From assembly GCA_010015805.1 (NCBI GenBank), contig ML978125.1:744001-808000 (forward strand): DNA of 64,000 nt. Direction: 5' to 3'. The position numbers and the translations under genes are program-made. Within the stretch, counting starts at the first letter, position 1. Every line of letters starts with the position of its first letter. Below are positions 33,813 to 45,690 of this stretch, piece after piece. This stretch comes from Rhizodiscina lignyota. Its lineage: Eukaryota; Ascomycota; Dothideomycetes; Aulographales; Rhizodiscinaceae. The notes below the pieces were generated by a model, which saw nothing but the letters and a program-made list of their open reading frames with translations, ran no database searches and was not told where the DNA came from.

Positions 33813-36420
33813 ATGGCGTCCAAAGTTCCTCCACCCGAAGTCGTAAAGGACCCGAAATCCTCGTCGATTCAGGCTGGAGGTGGCAATCCTCTCACCTCGA
33901 CAAGCGCGTCCAGAGTCGTCGGCGAGTTCGATCCCGTAGTTGCTTCGTATATTAAGGCGATATATGATGCAGAGCTCAAAGAACATGGATTTCAGAACAA
34001 GAAGGAGATACAAGAATACTGGCGTCATGCACAAGGGGATGAAGCTGTGATACCAGCGAGCTATCGCAAAGGCCAGCAACTGAGCTTTCAAGAGTATGGG
34101 CATATGCTTCAGACTGCGAATGCACTTGCAAATTTGGGCTCTGAAGCACAGAATTTTGACCAGCCGCTGTCGAACTACTTCATCAGCTCGAGCCATAATA
34201 CGTACTTAACGGGCCATCAACTATACGGAGAGGCTACGACAGATGGATACAAGAACGTTCTTCTTCGAGGCTGCCGTTGTGTGGAGATTGATGTCTGGGA
34301 TGGTCATGAGTCTTCAGAATCAGACGGCGAATCCAGCTCGTCCAGCTCGTCGGACAACGAGAAGAGCCCCAGAAAGGACAATTGGAAGAAACGATTAGGT
34401 ATCGAGAAACTAAAGCGAAAAGCTTCTCGAGGAAAGGCAAACAAGATAGTCATGCCTGAAACTCCAGAGACTGAAGAGCAGAAAGAACTTCCCCATACGC
34501 CAGAGCGGTTGCGGTCGAATTCAAATCGAGCCGAGCCCGTTGTTCTGCATGGTATTATGTTCGGGATGAGAAAATGCAAAGACGAATGCTTACACGGATC
34601 ATAGGCTATACAGCAACCAAAGAGGTACCATTTCGAGAAGTCTGCCGGACCATTGGAAAATATGCGTTCCTATCCAGGTGTGGCGGCTTTCTTCGTACCA
34701 TTCTCTGGGATTTTGCTTATACTAACTTGCATTTAGCCCACTACCCGTCATTGTGAGTTTAGAAGTGCACACAAATCTGGAACAACAACAGATGATGGTG
34801 GACATCATGAAAGAGGCATGGGGCGACAGGTTGTTCGAGCTCCCGAATGCAGATGAAGATATCGCACTTCCAACGCCTAATTCACTACTTCGGAAAATCT
34901 TGATCAAAGTCAAGTACTCTCCTCCAAAGTCATCTTCGAACGACAAGCCGTCCGAAGTGCCAAATAGACCAGGACCACCATCTGTCGCGTCAAGTTCCGA
35001 CGAAGAGCAAAACGGAGCACAGCTGGAAGGGAAGCCTGCCGCTCCAAGCAAGATTTGCGAAGCACTTAGCTGCTTAGGAGTCTATACACGGAGCTTCCAT
35101 TTCCGAGACTTTAGCCAACCAGGTGAGGCGAACCGCGCAAATTGGTTACAGAAGGGGGTCGACAAATCTACTCACGAGCTGTAACAGAAGCGAAGATACC
35201 AACGCATGTATTCTCCTTATCAGAGAACAAATTCATGTCTGTACACGAGCGAGATGCAGTTGGCTTGTCAAAGCACAACAAGGTATGATGATGTCCGGAT
35301 GCGAGATTCGGGTGACCTAGGACTAACGGGAACAAGGACTTCTTAATGCGAGCATACCCGAAAGGCCTTCGAGTGTCATCATCAAATTTAGACCCCGCTA
35401 TCTTTTGGCGGTATGGCGTGCAAATGGGTGAGTGATATGCTACTGCACCGCACTCAGGCTGCGCGCAGTTTGCTCACGACAACGACAGTTGCATTGAACT
35501 GGCAGCATTGGGATGCTGGATCAATGATGAATGAGGCAATGTTCGCTGGCTCTGGCGGCTACATGCTGAAGCCTCCAGGTTACCGTGGAGGCTCGAAAGA
35601 GACAGACGGGAAAGACGTCGCACCAATTCGCTACACAGTAGACCTTTCTATTGAGTATCTTGCAGCACAGAACATCCCCCTTCCCCGAGACGATAAGAAG
35701 GCTTCGAGCTTCGAGCCATATGTAAAATGCGAGCTGCACGTCGAAACGCCGGAAGAGCGGAGGGCAGATGCAATTCCCGGAGGCGCGAAGGCGAAAGACG
35801 GCGAGTTTAAGCGGCGAATGAAGACATCAAAGGGCCAGAGCCCAGACTTCGCGCGTGAGACGGTCGAGTTCCGTGGTGTTCAGGGTGTGGTGCCCGAATT
35901 GACTTTCGTAAGGTATGCTCCCCACTCTCCTTCCAAACTTCATGTTCGATTGTTGTTGGGCCGGAAAGATGCGCCGCATGAGGAGTGATTCATTATCGCG
36001 ACAAACGGCCAGACGCAGCGGGTCGTCCCGTTACGCAACGTAGAGACGTGGGACTGAGCCACACTTAGCGCGCATGATATATTGTGCTGCCGAGTTGTGG
36101 GAAATGTTTTGTCGGATACTCGTGCGATGGCGGCACCGATCGGAGAATTATTTCATTGCATGCAGCAAACCGTGGCTCACGGTTTTCCCCACAGCGTCTC
36201 TCTTCTACTCTGTAATGGACAAGTACTGACCAAGAGGGAACATAGATTCAAGGTAATGGATGATGACTCCTTTAGACGGGACGAACTTGCTGCCTGGGCG
36301 TGCATTCGTCTTGATCGTCTCCAAAGAGGGGTTCGATTCGTGCACTTGTTCGACAGCAACGGAATCCAGACCAATGGTGTGCTACTTGTCAAGATTCAAA
36401 AGGACATGAAAACCGAATGA
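33813..36420 (+). CDS. PLC1: Phosphoinositide-specific phospholipase C (PLC-delta type)
   Basis: Seven exons (33813-34551, 34605-34677, 34737-35122, 35188-35282, 35337-35427, 35489-35912, 36246-36420) give 660 residues. An EF-hand-like region precedes the catalytic X box. Catalytic residues are visible: His in SSHNTYL (about 128), Glu and Asp of EIDVWDG (about 159-161), and the second His in VLHGYT (about 246). X is split by an acidic Ser-rich and then basic insertion (about 165-240), usual in fungal PLCs. The Y box has [10 protein letters not shown] and KPPGYRG. A C2 domain follows ([31 protein letters not shown]). The enzyme splits PIP2 into IP3 and diacylglycerol at membranes. Intron 6 is 333 nt, against 53-65 for the other five. 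Every junction keeps phase and restores family motifs. Confidence 0.93.
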
Positions 36421-39400
36421 ATGGGACCAATTCAAGGCCAGTAAGCGGGGACGTCAAGACGCAAGCTGGGAGGGAAAGACACATTTTGACTTGTATGCAT
36501 AGCCGAATGAAATATGCTTTTTCGTCCGACGGCATACCTCTCTGTGGTCGCTTGGAATCTCGGAATATTTGCCGGCATAATGCCGATCAATTCCGGTGGC
36601 TTTGTGGTTCGTGGACAGCCGCGTCGAAGTACCCGTCGCTAGTTATCGAGCCTGAGAGGCGCAACCACGTAAACGCCTCCGGCACGGCCAGAAACCTGTC
36701 GTGTAATGGGGCCTGCAGCCTTGGATCCACGGTAGCCCAACAGCGACGCTGAAAGGGCCCAGTGCTCTGGTAAGCATACAAGCTTGCATTGAAAACACAT
36801 GGCCAGAAGCACGTTTCCGTAAATGAAATCTCTCAGATGGCAATCATCGTCGCGTGATCACCGTGTGCACGGCCAACGGGAAGAAGCCGATCCCTGTGCC
36901 TCTGGTCAACATCGAGACAATGTTGGTGGCTTTGCTTTATCTTTTCTAAATGTTGAAATACAATCTAGACTACATCCGATTGACCGCAGCTAGCCAAAGC
37001 CTTTCACTCCGATGCCGGGCTTCGGATTGGCATTCATCATCTCTACGCACTCCGACATTCCTCGAAAGTCGCGTAGGCGTGTGACTCGCAAGAAACCTGT
37101 TCTGTGCTTGAAGTCACAGCATTGGCCACGGAAACGGCAATCCACGATGGTTTCACCGCCTTCTGAATGATCAAAGCATGAGGCAGTCGACATGTGCCAG
37201 CGCAGCGTTCTTCGACTATTTTCGGTATCACAGCGCTCAAGCGGATTTGCGAGAAGTGTATTCGTAGCAATTTTGTAAGAGATAGCTACTAGTCGTACGG
37301 GAAGATCTCTTCTGGTATGCTGTGTTAGCGAGCAGGAAGATTCCGTGTATGGTCACAATATCTCGCCTCAGTCAAGGTTCCTTGCCGTTCAAAGGTAACC
37401 AGCGGACAGTACGTTGGACCGTGAACCATGATTGAGGATAGACGGCTGTGTGAGCATTGCAACGTGAGTCCTTCCCTGATTGACCAAGCACTGACACAAT
37501 GGCAGTGCCACAACTGCATTCAAGTTCTCGTCAATTAACGTTCCTTTGACGATCATCGGATTGGTGCTTCGTTGTGTCGCTGTACAGCTCAACAAATTCT
37601 ATTCGCCCAAGGATGATGCTCCGGTGTCCTTTCATAGGGAGGGCTTGTCGTGTGGTACCCGTGGATTGGTTCATGAGATGCCAGGTTTGTGGAATAAGGC
37701 AGTACTCGCCGAGTCAGGGGTGGTAGGGCTCGTAAGCAGCAACTTGAGAAACATCAGCGCCGTATTAGGCGAACGAGAGCGATGAGTCCAGGCAATTTAT
37801 GCGAAGCTGTGAGACATGCTCTTTCCCATGTGAACCACTGTCGCAACAGCAATACGAAAACGCAAGCGCGAGTCATTCAGTCCAAGGATTGATTGTGCTT
37901 TAATCTGAGATTGTTCAGCCATCCTGGAGTTACAGTACCACCAGAGTTTGAGACGTGGAATTAGGCTCGGATATGGCGTAATAGTATGCATACGAGCACC
38001 CAGACGCTTTGATCGACGAAGCATCTGTTGTTTCCAGAAGGTAGACTCTTCCTGATATCCCGGCAGATCGAGTTAGTGCGAAATGCTTCACTGCAATGTA
38101 GTCGCATAAGATCTGTGGCCTTCGTGGCCTCCGGACTTCCGCGGTGCATTAGTGACTCTTAGTGACAACGGTCAAGCCTGTCCTCAGTCTTGACGCCTTT
38201 TCCGCGCTGAGCGCTGTCTTGCTCGTTAGTCTGCTTCTTCATTTGCCAGAATAAGAGACACTCAGAGACTCTTCCGAAACTGCCGGGTTCCCGTGAATCT
38301 GGAGGGCCGACTCTCAAGACTCTTCGATCTACCCGACAGCTGTGGACATCCGTTCGTTGGGGTGAAGTAGTATGCAAGAACTCCTGGTCGTAAGATCGGC
38401 GGTGAGAGTGGAGAAGGATTCCAATGCTTCTCTGAACCTTAGGGCATCGAACTCTTTGGGCAAGTCGTCGATTACGATGGTTGGGCATTCTCATATCCAC
38501 TTCTCTGGGAAGCCCACTGTGCGACGCCAGGTTGTCGTCAGCCTTGGCACGGCAGCAATTACGAATATTTGGAAATGATTGAGGTGGAGACAAAGTGCTG
38601 AGCTGTGGTTACCCTCGTCCTCTTCACCGCTGCGAATCATTCGCTCGCGTCGCTGACCATGCTCCATCTCACTTAAACTCGCTCGGGGGTCGAATAAGTG
38701 GGAGTCACTCGGCGCCGATGTGATCTCGTGCAGTAGTTACACTGAGAGTAATATGTTGACCTGTCTAGCACATGCGGTGCGGGAGAGTACGACTTTAGGG
38801 CTATTTCGGTCATAGACTGGATGATCGCTCAAGTTCTGGATGATGATGGAGACTTTGGGATCCGGGATGCAGTGGAGGAAGCTTAAGACGAAAACTGCCT
38901 CAAAGGCCTTCCTCTGTGCTTGTCTTATAATTGATCTCGAAAGTTTGCAAGTCAAATGCTCAATTCCGGTCGAGAAACGACAAGGTTTGTCGACGAAAGA
39001 TTTTCACTGTATGTCCTTTTGCGGTGGTGTGGCTGGCCCACAAATGTGATCCATCATATCTCAAAGCATCCCGCCATTACGGCTTTGGATACTGCATAAT
39101 GCATGCCACAACGGCCCACAGCCGACCACTGCGGGGCCTGGTCGAGCGAGAAATTGCATGCATATTGCAGCAGCTCGATCTGACAACCTGAAGCTAGGAC
39201 TAGCGGAGAATGTCATATGCACAAATCTGATCTGTCACAGTTTGCCAGGACCATGGTAGGAACACCCCCCTGACTCGAGCACTGAATGGGACTGCTCGAC
39301 CTTGGAGACCGGATTGTAGATACAGAAAGCACGTGAAGGTCTTCTCATGCGGCCTGACATACTGATGATTGGCCCCTCGCTACTTTAATGCTCCTTCGAG

Positions 39401-39463
39401 GTATCATGATGCGCTACTGGTGCAGACATAGGCACTGAGCGCCGTGAACCTTTGATTGAATCA
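36421..39463. other. Gene-poor region, 3 kb
   Basis: No intact gene was recognised on either strand. Frames are short (under 115 codons) and lack domain motifs. A minus-strand frame at 36990-37193 encodes a Cys-containing peptide (DCRFRGQCCDFKHRTGF). Another at 38737-38955 looks faintly protein-like (AFEAVFVLSFLHCIPDPKVS). Both could be decayed gene pieces, but neither is supported enough to call. Confidence 0.45.
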
Positions 39464-39668
39464 TTAGAACCCTCCCATCTTGCCATAGTAGAGAAACTTC
39501 CTTTTGTGGCGCTCCCAGAACAACGGGTATGGCATACTTGCATCAAGCCACTGGTCGTCGACATGATCAAGCCGCTTTGTACTACATATCACGTGCGTCC
39601 TGCAAGATGAGATAGATTCGATGCACTGCACCAATGACGGGTCGGACTTATCAGTGTTCGAAAATCAA
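39464..39668 (-). pseudogene. Coding-like fragment, possible 3' exon remnant
   Basis: The minus-strand frame encodes DKSDPSLVQCIESISSCRTH and ends in MPYPLFWERHKRKFLYYGKM followed by GGF and a stop. The aromatic, basic ending looks like the true C terminus of a protein. Just upstream in the same frame a TGA interrupts similar-looking sequence (TPFWDIPLDAARHG), and no ATG is available. I do not recognise the family. It may be the last exon of a gene whose start is lost, or chance. Confidence 0.3.
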
Positions 39669-39861
39669 CCATGGCGGGCCGCATCCAGCGGTATGTCCCA
39701 AAAAGGAGTTGGAACAGATGTCGATGTATAAGAAGGTGCTGGCCATTTGGAGAGAATACTGATATCCGCACTCGCTTTCGTTTTGCTCTCACTACATCAG
39801 ATCATTCGCTGATAAAACTAATCTTTTCGGTCTTTTCAAGTCTCGGCTTTCCATTTTCACG

Positions 39862-40154
39862 ATGTCTTCGTTCGAGTCTCATCCTGATGCGGTCCATATT
39901 CTGGAACGTGATGAATCACGCTTCGACGAGCCATGTCGTCCGTCCTCTGAAGAAGCATACGATCCATTGTTCGACATGCCGCTTGTTCGCGGACATATGA
40001 CTGTATTTAGCTGATTCCAGCTGGTTGACTTAAGGCGAATGCTAACGCGCAGTAGATGCCGGCCAAACCATGCCCAAATTGCCAGGCAAACGGCGAGACG
40101 GTCTGGGTCGTTCCAGGACGATGCTGCCCTGCATGCAACACTGCGGTGTCATAA
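39862..40154 (+). CDS. Small two-exon protein with C-terminal zinc-ribbon-like motif
   Basis: Exons 39862-40002 and 40056-40154 join in phase 0 to give 79 residues. The N-terminal half is acidic (FESHPDAVHILERDESRFDE, then EEAYDPLFDMPL). The second exon begins MPAKPCPNCQANGETVWV, continues VPGRCCPACNTAVS and ends. Cys 53/56 and 71/74 make a CxxC-x14-CxxC zinc-ribbon pattern. The 53-nt intron has a CTAAC branch site. Its acceptor must be the AG of gcagtag: using the AG three bases earlier would bring a TAG stop into frame. Small Cys-ribbon proteins of this look occur in filamentous ascomycetes, but no function is known to me. It is the only plausible intact gene in a gene-poor stretch of over 4 kb. 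Confidence 0.55.
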
Positions 40155-40768
40155 AAGCCTGTGAGTTCATTGATTGGATCCAAAATATCACCAAGGATAC
40201 TGAGCTCTTCCAGGCAGTTACATCAATCTATCGCGGAGTCTCGAGCGATCTCACCCGGAGCGAAACAATATGACCGTTACGCAGGTGCTATTGGGATTTC
40301 AATGTCTTGGCGTATGGTAATCCACCCGGAGCCCGGCGAATTTTGCTGTCTCTTGCTTTACGAAATGGATGTGAATCAAAAGGGTTGATGTTTGAGCAAG
40401 TATTGCTATTGCGTGTATATTTATGTGGCTTCAGCTCAATTGCAAATCATAATGATATACTTACATTGGAGTCGCACGTGGTGAAAAGATGTGGTTGGTG
40501 AGCAATGACTGACTTGAGACGACGCGTGTCCTGTGAATGACCTCCACACTATGGCATGCTGGAGGGAAGACGTTGACTTTTCGAAAAGTTGAACGCCACA
40601 GAGCTCACGGCGCATTAGTGTAATATCGAAACATGTCCAGTCGGAGGTTTACAAGTCCTTTAGCGCCATGCAAAGGGTTTGCTGCGGGCCTCACCGCTGC
40701 ATCGGAGCGTCCGGCAGCCGCCATAAAAGTTTTCTGGTTGCGACCTATCACGACCGGATGCCTTCTTT
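40155..40768. other. Intergenic region, convergent gene ends
   Basis: Nothing recognisable is present between the small zinc-ribbon gene and the 3' end of UTP23. AT-rich sequence lies near 40400-40470. Confidence 0.5.
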
Positions 40769-41772
40769 TCAACCTGCAGATACAGGTTCTACGTTCTCTG
40801 TGTCGGATTTGGTTTTCCTTTTGCGTCTTCTTTTCGGTTTGATCGCGTCCTCGGATTCGTTTGCCCCATTGACCTTGTCTTTCAAATGCCCCTGATCCCT
40901 TATACGGGATGCGTCTGGAGGCTTTGCAGCTGTATCGGGTTGGGGGTGCTTTTTGGGCTTCTTGACACTCAAAGGATTCGGTTCTCTGGCCCCTTGCTTC
41001 CGCTTCTTCTTGACTGGTTCGCCTCGCTCAGGAACAGTTGGCTGCTCTTCCACATCTCCTGGTGCTGATTCTCCTGGCGCTGCCCCTGCAGTATCTCTCG
41101 GCCTTTTCCCCAACGCTTGTCCTCCTCTGGCGCCTTTGATTCCAGCGCGAAACTTCCCTTTCTCTTCCTGCTCCCGCACGCCTTCAGTGGCACTCGCCAT
41201 TGGTTCCATAATCATGACACTGCGATTGATATATATTAACGGAACTCCCGGTATCCGTCTCATCTTTGCCCTGAGCTCTGCGTTTTGACTCGCGATGATA
41301 TATCTGTGCTTGTTTGTGCGGCTATCCTTTGGATCGACGACGCTGCTCAGACATTCGATAGTGTTTAGAGGGGTTTCGAGAGTGTGGTGATTACAACGCC
41401 GCCGCTCATATGTTTTAGCTTGTGCGATGAGGGATTCGTCTTTTGGAGTGGCGCTGTAAAGATGACGCATCGAACATTGAGTTATCACTGGAGGGTAGTT
41501 AGCTGGCGCAGTATGAACCGCGGGACGAAGAGATCTTACTGGGCTTGACTTCGCCTTGGAGAGTTCGTTTAAGCCCTGCTATGAGATCCATCTTGAAATG
41601 TGCGGCATCTTGAATTATTTCCGCATCCACTGTGAGGAGATATTAGCGCTGGAAAGGAAATCAGTTCAGATTGAAGATTCATACGAAGCACTTGGTACGG
41701 CTCGCGGAAATTGAACGTCAGGCTGTACTGGTGCATCAGCTTGCGATACTGCTTTGCGCGATGCCCGCGCAT
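40769..41772 (-). CDS. UTP23: rRNA-processing protein UTP23 (PIN-domain, SSU processome)
   Basis: Three exons on the minus strand (41685-41772, 41540-41629, 40769-41487) encode 298 residues; the introns are 55 and 52 nt. The start MRGHRAKQYRKLMHQYSLTF and the following FREPYQVLLDAEIIQDA are hallmark Utp23/Fcf1 sequence. GLKRTLQGEVKPMITQCSMR completes the first part of the PIN fold after splicing. Cys/His residues in RRCNHHTLETPLNTIEC fit the Utp23 zinc site. KHRYIIASQNAELRAKMR and IPGVPLIYINRSVMIMEP finish the domain. Utp23 binds the 18S precursor and snR30 in the nucleolus. The 110-residue tail is rich in Lys, Arg, Pro and Glu, as is common for nucleolar proteins. It shares a short divergent promoter with the DUF726 gene. 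Confidence 0.94.
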
Positions 41773-42105
41773 CTTGACGGTTATGTTGATGGATGTTTCG
41801 CGGGAGTTTTATCGATCGCGAAGATGCAGGAATACAGAGTTATTTTAATCGTCCCGAAGAGGAGAAAAGTCCACCGGAATGTGGCTTGGACCCTGTGAAG
41901 CCCTGAAGTCTTGGCATCACCATACCGACCTGAAGGGCTTGACATTAATCCCTCACCAGCGCGATTATTGGCGGGTGTATGGCTCGTTCACGCTATAAGC
42001 TGTTTCCTAACGTGGCATCGAGCCTGTCATGGTGTCACACTCACTGTAAACCTCGAGAACAGCTTTATAGCTCCCAATATCGTGGGCAACCGTTGCTCAC
42101 GCAGC
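41773..42105. promoter_or_regulatory. Divergent promoter between UTP23 and DUF726 genes
   Basis: The two start codons face away from each other over 333 bases. The right-hand reading frame stays open leftward from 42106 to 41911, but without an ATG, so this part is taken as leader. No known factor site was recognised. Confidence 0.45.
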
Positions 42106-45100
42106 ATGTCTAGCAATGGCGTTACACCCGAACAGCCGTCGGTGAAGCCGTCTACAACGGCAACCGCGGGCTCCTCCGAAGAAAACGAATCTGAACCTCC
42201 AACCACGGCCGCACATAGACCGGACTGCGAGGTCAAGCCAGCATTGGATGAGTTTGGCTTGCCGATACGCCCTCGACGGCAGAGGAATGTGGCAGAGAAA
42301 GAGGAGGAAGACTCTGAGGATGGTGAGGTCCGGAGGGAGGATAAGGGTATCGCAGAGAAGGAAACGGGGAGACCTTTACGGAAAGAGGACGGAGTGGAAA
42401 ATCCGATGGACCCGTCCGCGCGTCAAAAGGGGGAGTCCAAACCGGTCAATGGCCATAGAGAAAGTGATGGAGATAGAGACGGAGCCTCGACCGGTCGATC
42501 TGATGCTGCCGCTACACTACAGTCGAATCATACACGTACGGATTCGGAAGTGCATAGGGCCAATGGCGTGATTTCCCTCTCGTCACCCTTAGAAAAGACT
42601 ACTGGTGTCTCTGAGTGGTCCCATCAACGCCTCATGGCCAAGACGGAGGAGAAGCAGGAAGAGAAAGACGAATGGCAAGATATGCCTGCCTATGCCCCGT
42701 TTGACATATACAACGACGACAACAAGCTCATAGCTCGGGAACAGGCCGAGTCTGATGAGGAAGAAGCAGCGTACGGCGCTTTGGGTGGTGCAGGCAAGGG
42801 ATACACTCGTGTGCAGCTTGACGAGGATGCTCAGTCTGCTACTAGCATGGATGAAAACACCGCATATCTGTTCAAAGAGCATGGTACGAACGTAGCAGAG
42901 GAGGACGAAGAGGAACGAGACGTCTTGTCCCAGATGCAAGCCACCAAAGACTTGCTCACTGATGGGCAGAGGATCGCGTATGTAGGCATCACAAGACTAA
43001 CCATGATCAAGATGCAAGAGGATATGGAGGCTCTAGAGCGTACAAGGAGTGCGAAGAAATATATCGATCAAGGTATAGAATCGCTGAAGATGTGGGGTCA
43101 GAAGGTGATGGTTAGGTTGTATGGCCATATGGACATTGATGCAGCTGGTATGTTCCCAAGTAATCAAAACACAGCAAATATTGACAAACGCACAGAGCAG
43201 GTCATGATCGAGCAACTTGCGGATCACGGCGTACAACCTGCCGATCTCTGCCCTGCCTTGATGAAGAATGCAAGAGTTAAAAACCCTGTATTGGAAGAAA
43301 CTGCGTCTGAACGGGTATCAATCTCTTCACCACGCCCAGACGTTGATATGACATTACCACAAAACATCCCGACGACACCTGACCCTACCAAGTCTGAGTC
43401 TCCACCACCTTATGATGTCCACGCTCAAGATAAAATGGAAGAAGTACAAACCCCATCTGAACTTCCACAAACTCAGAAGATCGACATTGACCTTCGATGG
43501 ACTGTTCTTTGCGATCTGTTCCTGGTGCTCATCGCCGACTCGATATATGATGCCCGATCTAGGCAGCTGTTGGAGCGAGTCGGATCATTCCTCGAAGTTC
43601 CATGGATCGACATATGTCGGTTCGAGAAGCGCGTTACAGATGCATTGGAAGTACAAGAAGCTGCAGACAAAGAGAACTGGAACGAAGCAGAACACATAGA
43701 AAGCAGGCGAAAGATGCGACGCAACAGACGTTTGGCATTGATGGGCCTCGCAACTGTCGGTGGCGGCCTTGTTATTGGTCTTTCGGCTGGTTTGCTTGCC
43801 CCTGTCATCGGGGCGGGTTTAGCAGCTGGATTCACCACAATTGGTGTCGCTGGCACCAGTGGCTTTCTGGCTGGCGCCGGTGGAGCTGCAATTGTTACCA
43901 CTACTGGTGTCGTTACTGGCGGCGCTATTGGTGTCAAGGCAGCGAACAAGAGAACCGGTGCTGTCAAAACATTTGAATATCGACCGCTTCATAATAACAA
44001 GCGCACAAATCTGATCATCAGTGTATCTGGATGGATGACGGGCAAAGTGGATGATGTCCGACTGCCGTTCAGCACCGTTGATCCGATAATGGGTGACATA
44101 TATTCCGTCTTCTGGGAACCAGAAATGCTACGAAGTATGGGTGACACGATCAACATTTTGGCATCGGAGGTGAACAATATCGAAACACTTTATAAACTGA
44201 ATGCGCCGCTGACACTCTACTAGGCCCTAACCCAAACTTTGCAGCAAGTACTGGGCGCTACGATCCTTGTGGCTCTCATGTCTGCACTGCAAGCTCCCGT
44301 CATGTTAACAAAGCTCTCCTATCTTATCGACAACCCATGGTCGAACTCATTGGCACGTGCTCAACTTGCTGGGTTTATCCTCGCAGATTCTCTCATAGAC
44401 CGAAACCTTGGTACGCGGCCTATTACCTTTGTCGGCTTCTCACTGGGAGCGAGAGTCATCTTCTCTTGCTTGGTAGAGCTGGCGAATAAAGGCGCATATG
44501 GGCTCGTTCAAAACGTTTATTTGTTTGGCTCCCCCAATGTAGCAAGTAAGGATGAGTACCTGAAAGCCAAGACTGTCGTCTCGGGTCGATTTGTAAATGG
44601 TTATGCAACGAATGACTGGATCTTAGGTATGCTCAAGCTGTCCGTCCTTGTGAAAATATATGATGCTCAGTATAATATAGGATACCTCTTCCGCGCAACT
44701 GCCGGCGGCGTTATGCGCGTAGCTGGCTTGACTCCTGTCGAAGTGCCGGGAATCGAGAACTTTAACGTTACTGAATTCGTTCCAGGCCACATGCAGTATC
44801 GTGCAGCCATGCCTCGTCTGCTTAGGGAGGTTGGTTGGTCTGTCGAAAGTGACGAATTCACAGAAATTGAAGATCCTGACCCGGACAACCATGAAAAACG
44901 CCAACGCGAACTGATTAATGAAATTGAAGAGGCGCGAAAGGAGTTAGAGAAAAAGCCGGAAAAGAGACGGTTCGGCATATTCAGAACGAAGAAGGCAACG
45001 GGGAAGAAAGAATGGGAAACGTATGATGAACGCACCAAAGCTGCCTTGGGCAATAAGGATGATGTTTCGAAAGACGAGGAAGGTGGTGTTCTGTTTGACA

Positions 45101-45690
45101 TTGATGCTATTCGAACCGAGATTGCAGAGCTTGCTGCTGAAGGTATCGAAGTCAAACAACTCGAGTCTACACTTCCACCCATGAAGCTCGACATGTCGGC
45201 GCCGAGCTCAAGAACTGGTTCTCCGGCGCTAAAATCAAGCCAGAGCTACAATGATGCCATAGAGCCGACAAAGTCAGCCGAAGGGTCGGCTCCATTAACC
45301 CGACATCAAACAACCCCTTCTAGGCCATCGTATGACAACTGGGAAGAGTACGATGAACATACGGGCGGAAGTAATCCCGACGGCAGTATTTCCATGACGT
45401 TCGACACGTCGTATGGCGATAGGTCTCCACAAAGCTCTTATGGGCTTCCTCGACTGCCTCCGAAAGATGTTCGTTATCCGCCTAATCCTGTTGAGCCGTC
45501 ATGGCCGTCGGAGCCGTCACAACGGCCGTATCGAGAACAATCCAGATCCCCACAGCCACCACCACAACCCCAACCACAACTGCGACCACAACAGGAAACT
45601 ACACATGCCGACCCTGCTCGGAATGCCTGGGCAGATGACTTTGATGATGATTTTGGACAGGAGAAGGAAATGCAGATGACATTTGAGTAA
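42106..45690 (+). CDS. DUF726 lipase-like membrane protein (MIL1/TMCO4 family)
   Basis: Three exons (42106-43147, 43196-44169, 44224-45690) give 1160 residues; the introns are 48 and 54 nt. The long N-terminal region is charged and disordered. Family sequence starts near DMPAYAPFDIYNDDNKLIAR. A Gly/Ala-rich hydrophobic block at about 530-590 (ATVGGGLVIGLSAGLLAPVI onward) gives one or more membrane spans. An alpha/beta-hydrolase-like domain follows (LIISVSGWM), with nucleophile elbow GFSLG (Ser about 745) and the family signature LTQTLQQVLG at a restored splice joint. Yeast Mil1 binds the AP-1 mu chain at Golgi/endosomes; animal TMCO4 is a homologue. The C-terminal 300 residues are disordered, with Pro/Gln runs (PQPPPQPQPQLRPQQ). 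Lipase activity is not proven for the family. Confidence 0.9.

Noticed and set aside
36246-36420. Separate small gene at the end of the PLC locus
   Set aside because: Its translation ([17 protein letters not shown]) is the end of the PLC C2 domain and joins in phase to the previous exon.
36990-37193. Small Cys-containing minus-strand frame resembling a secreted effector
   Set aside because: No signal peptide, no splice model supplying one and no known family; left as intergenic.
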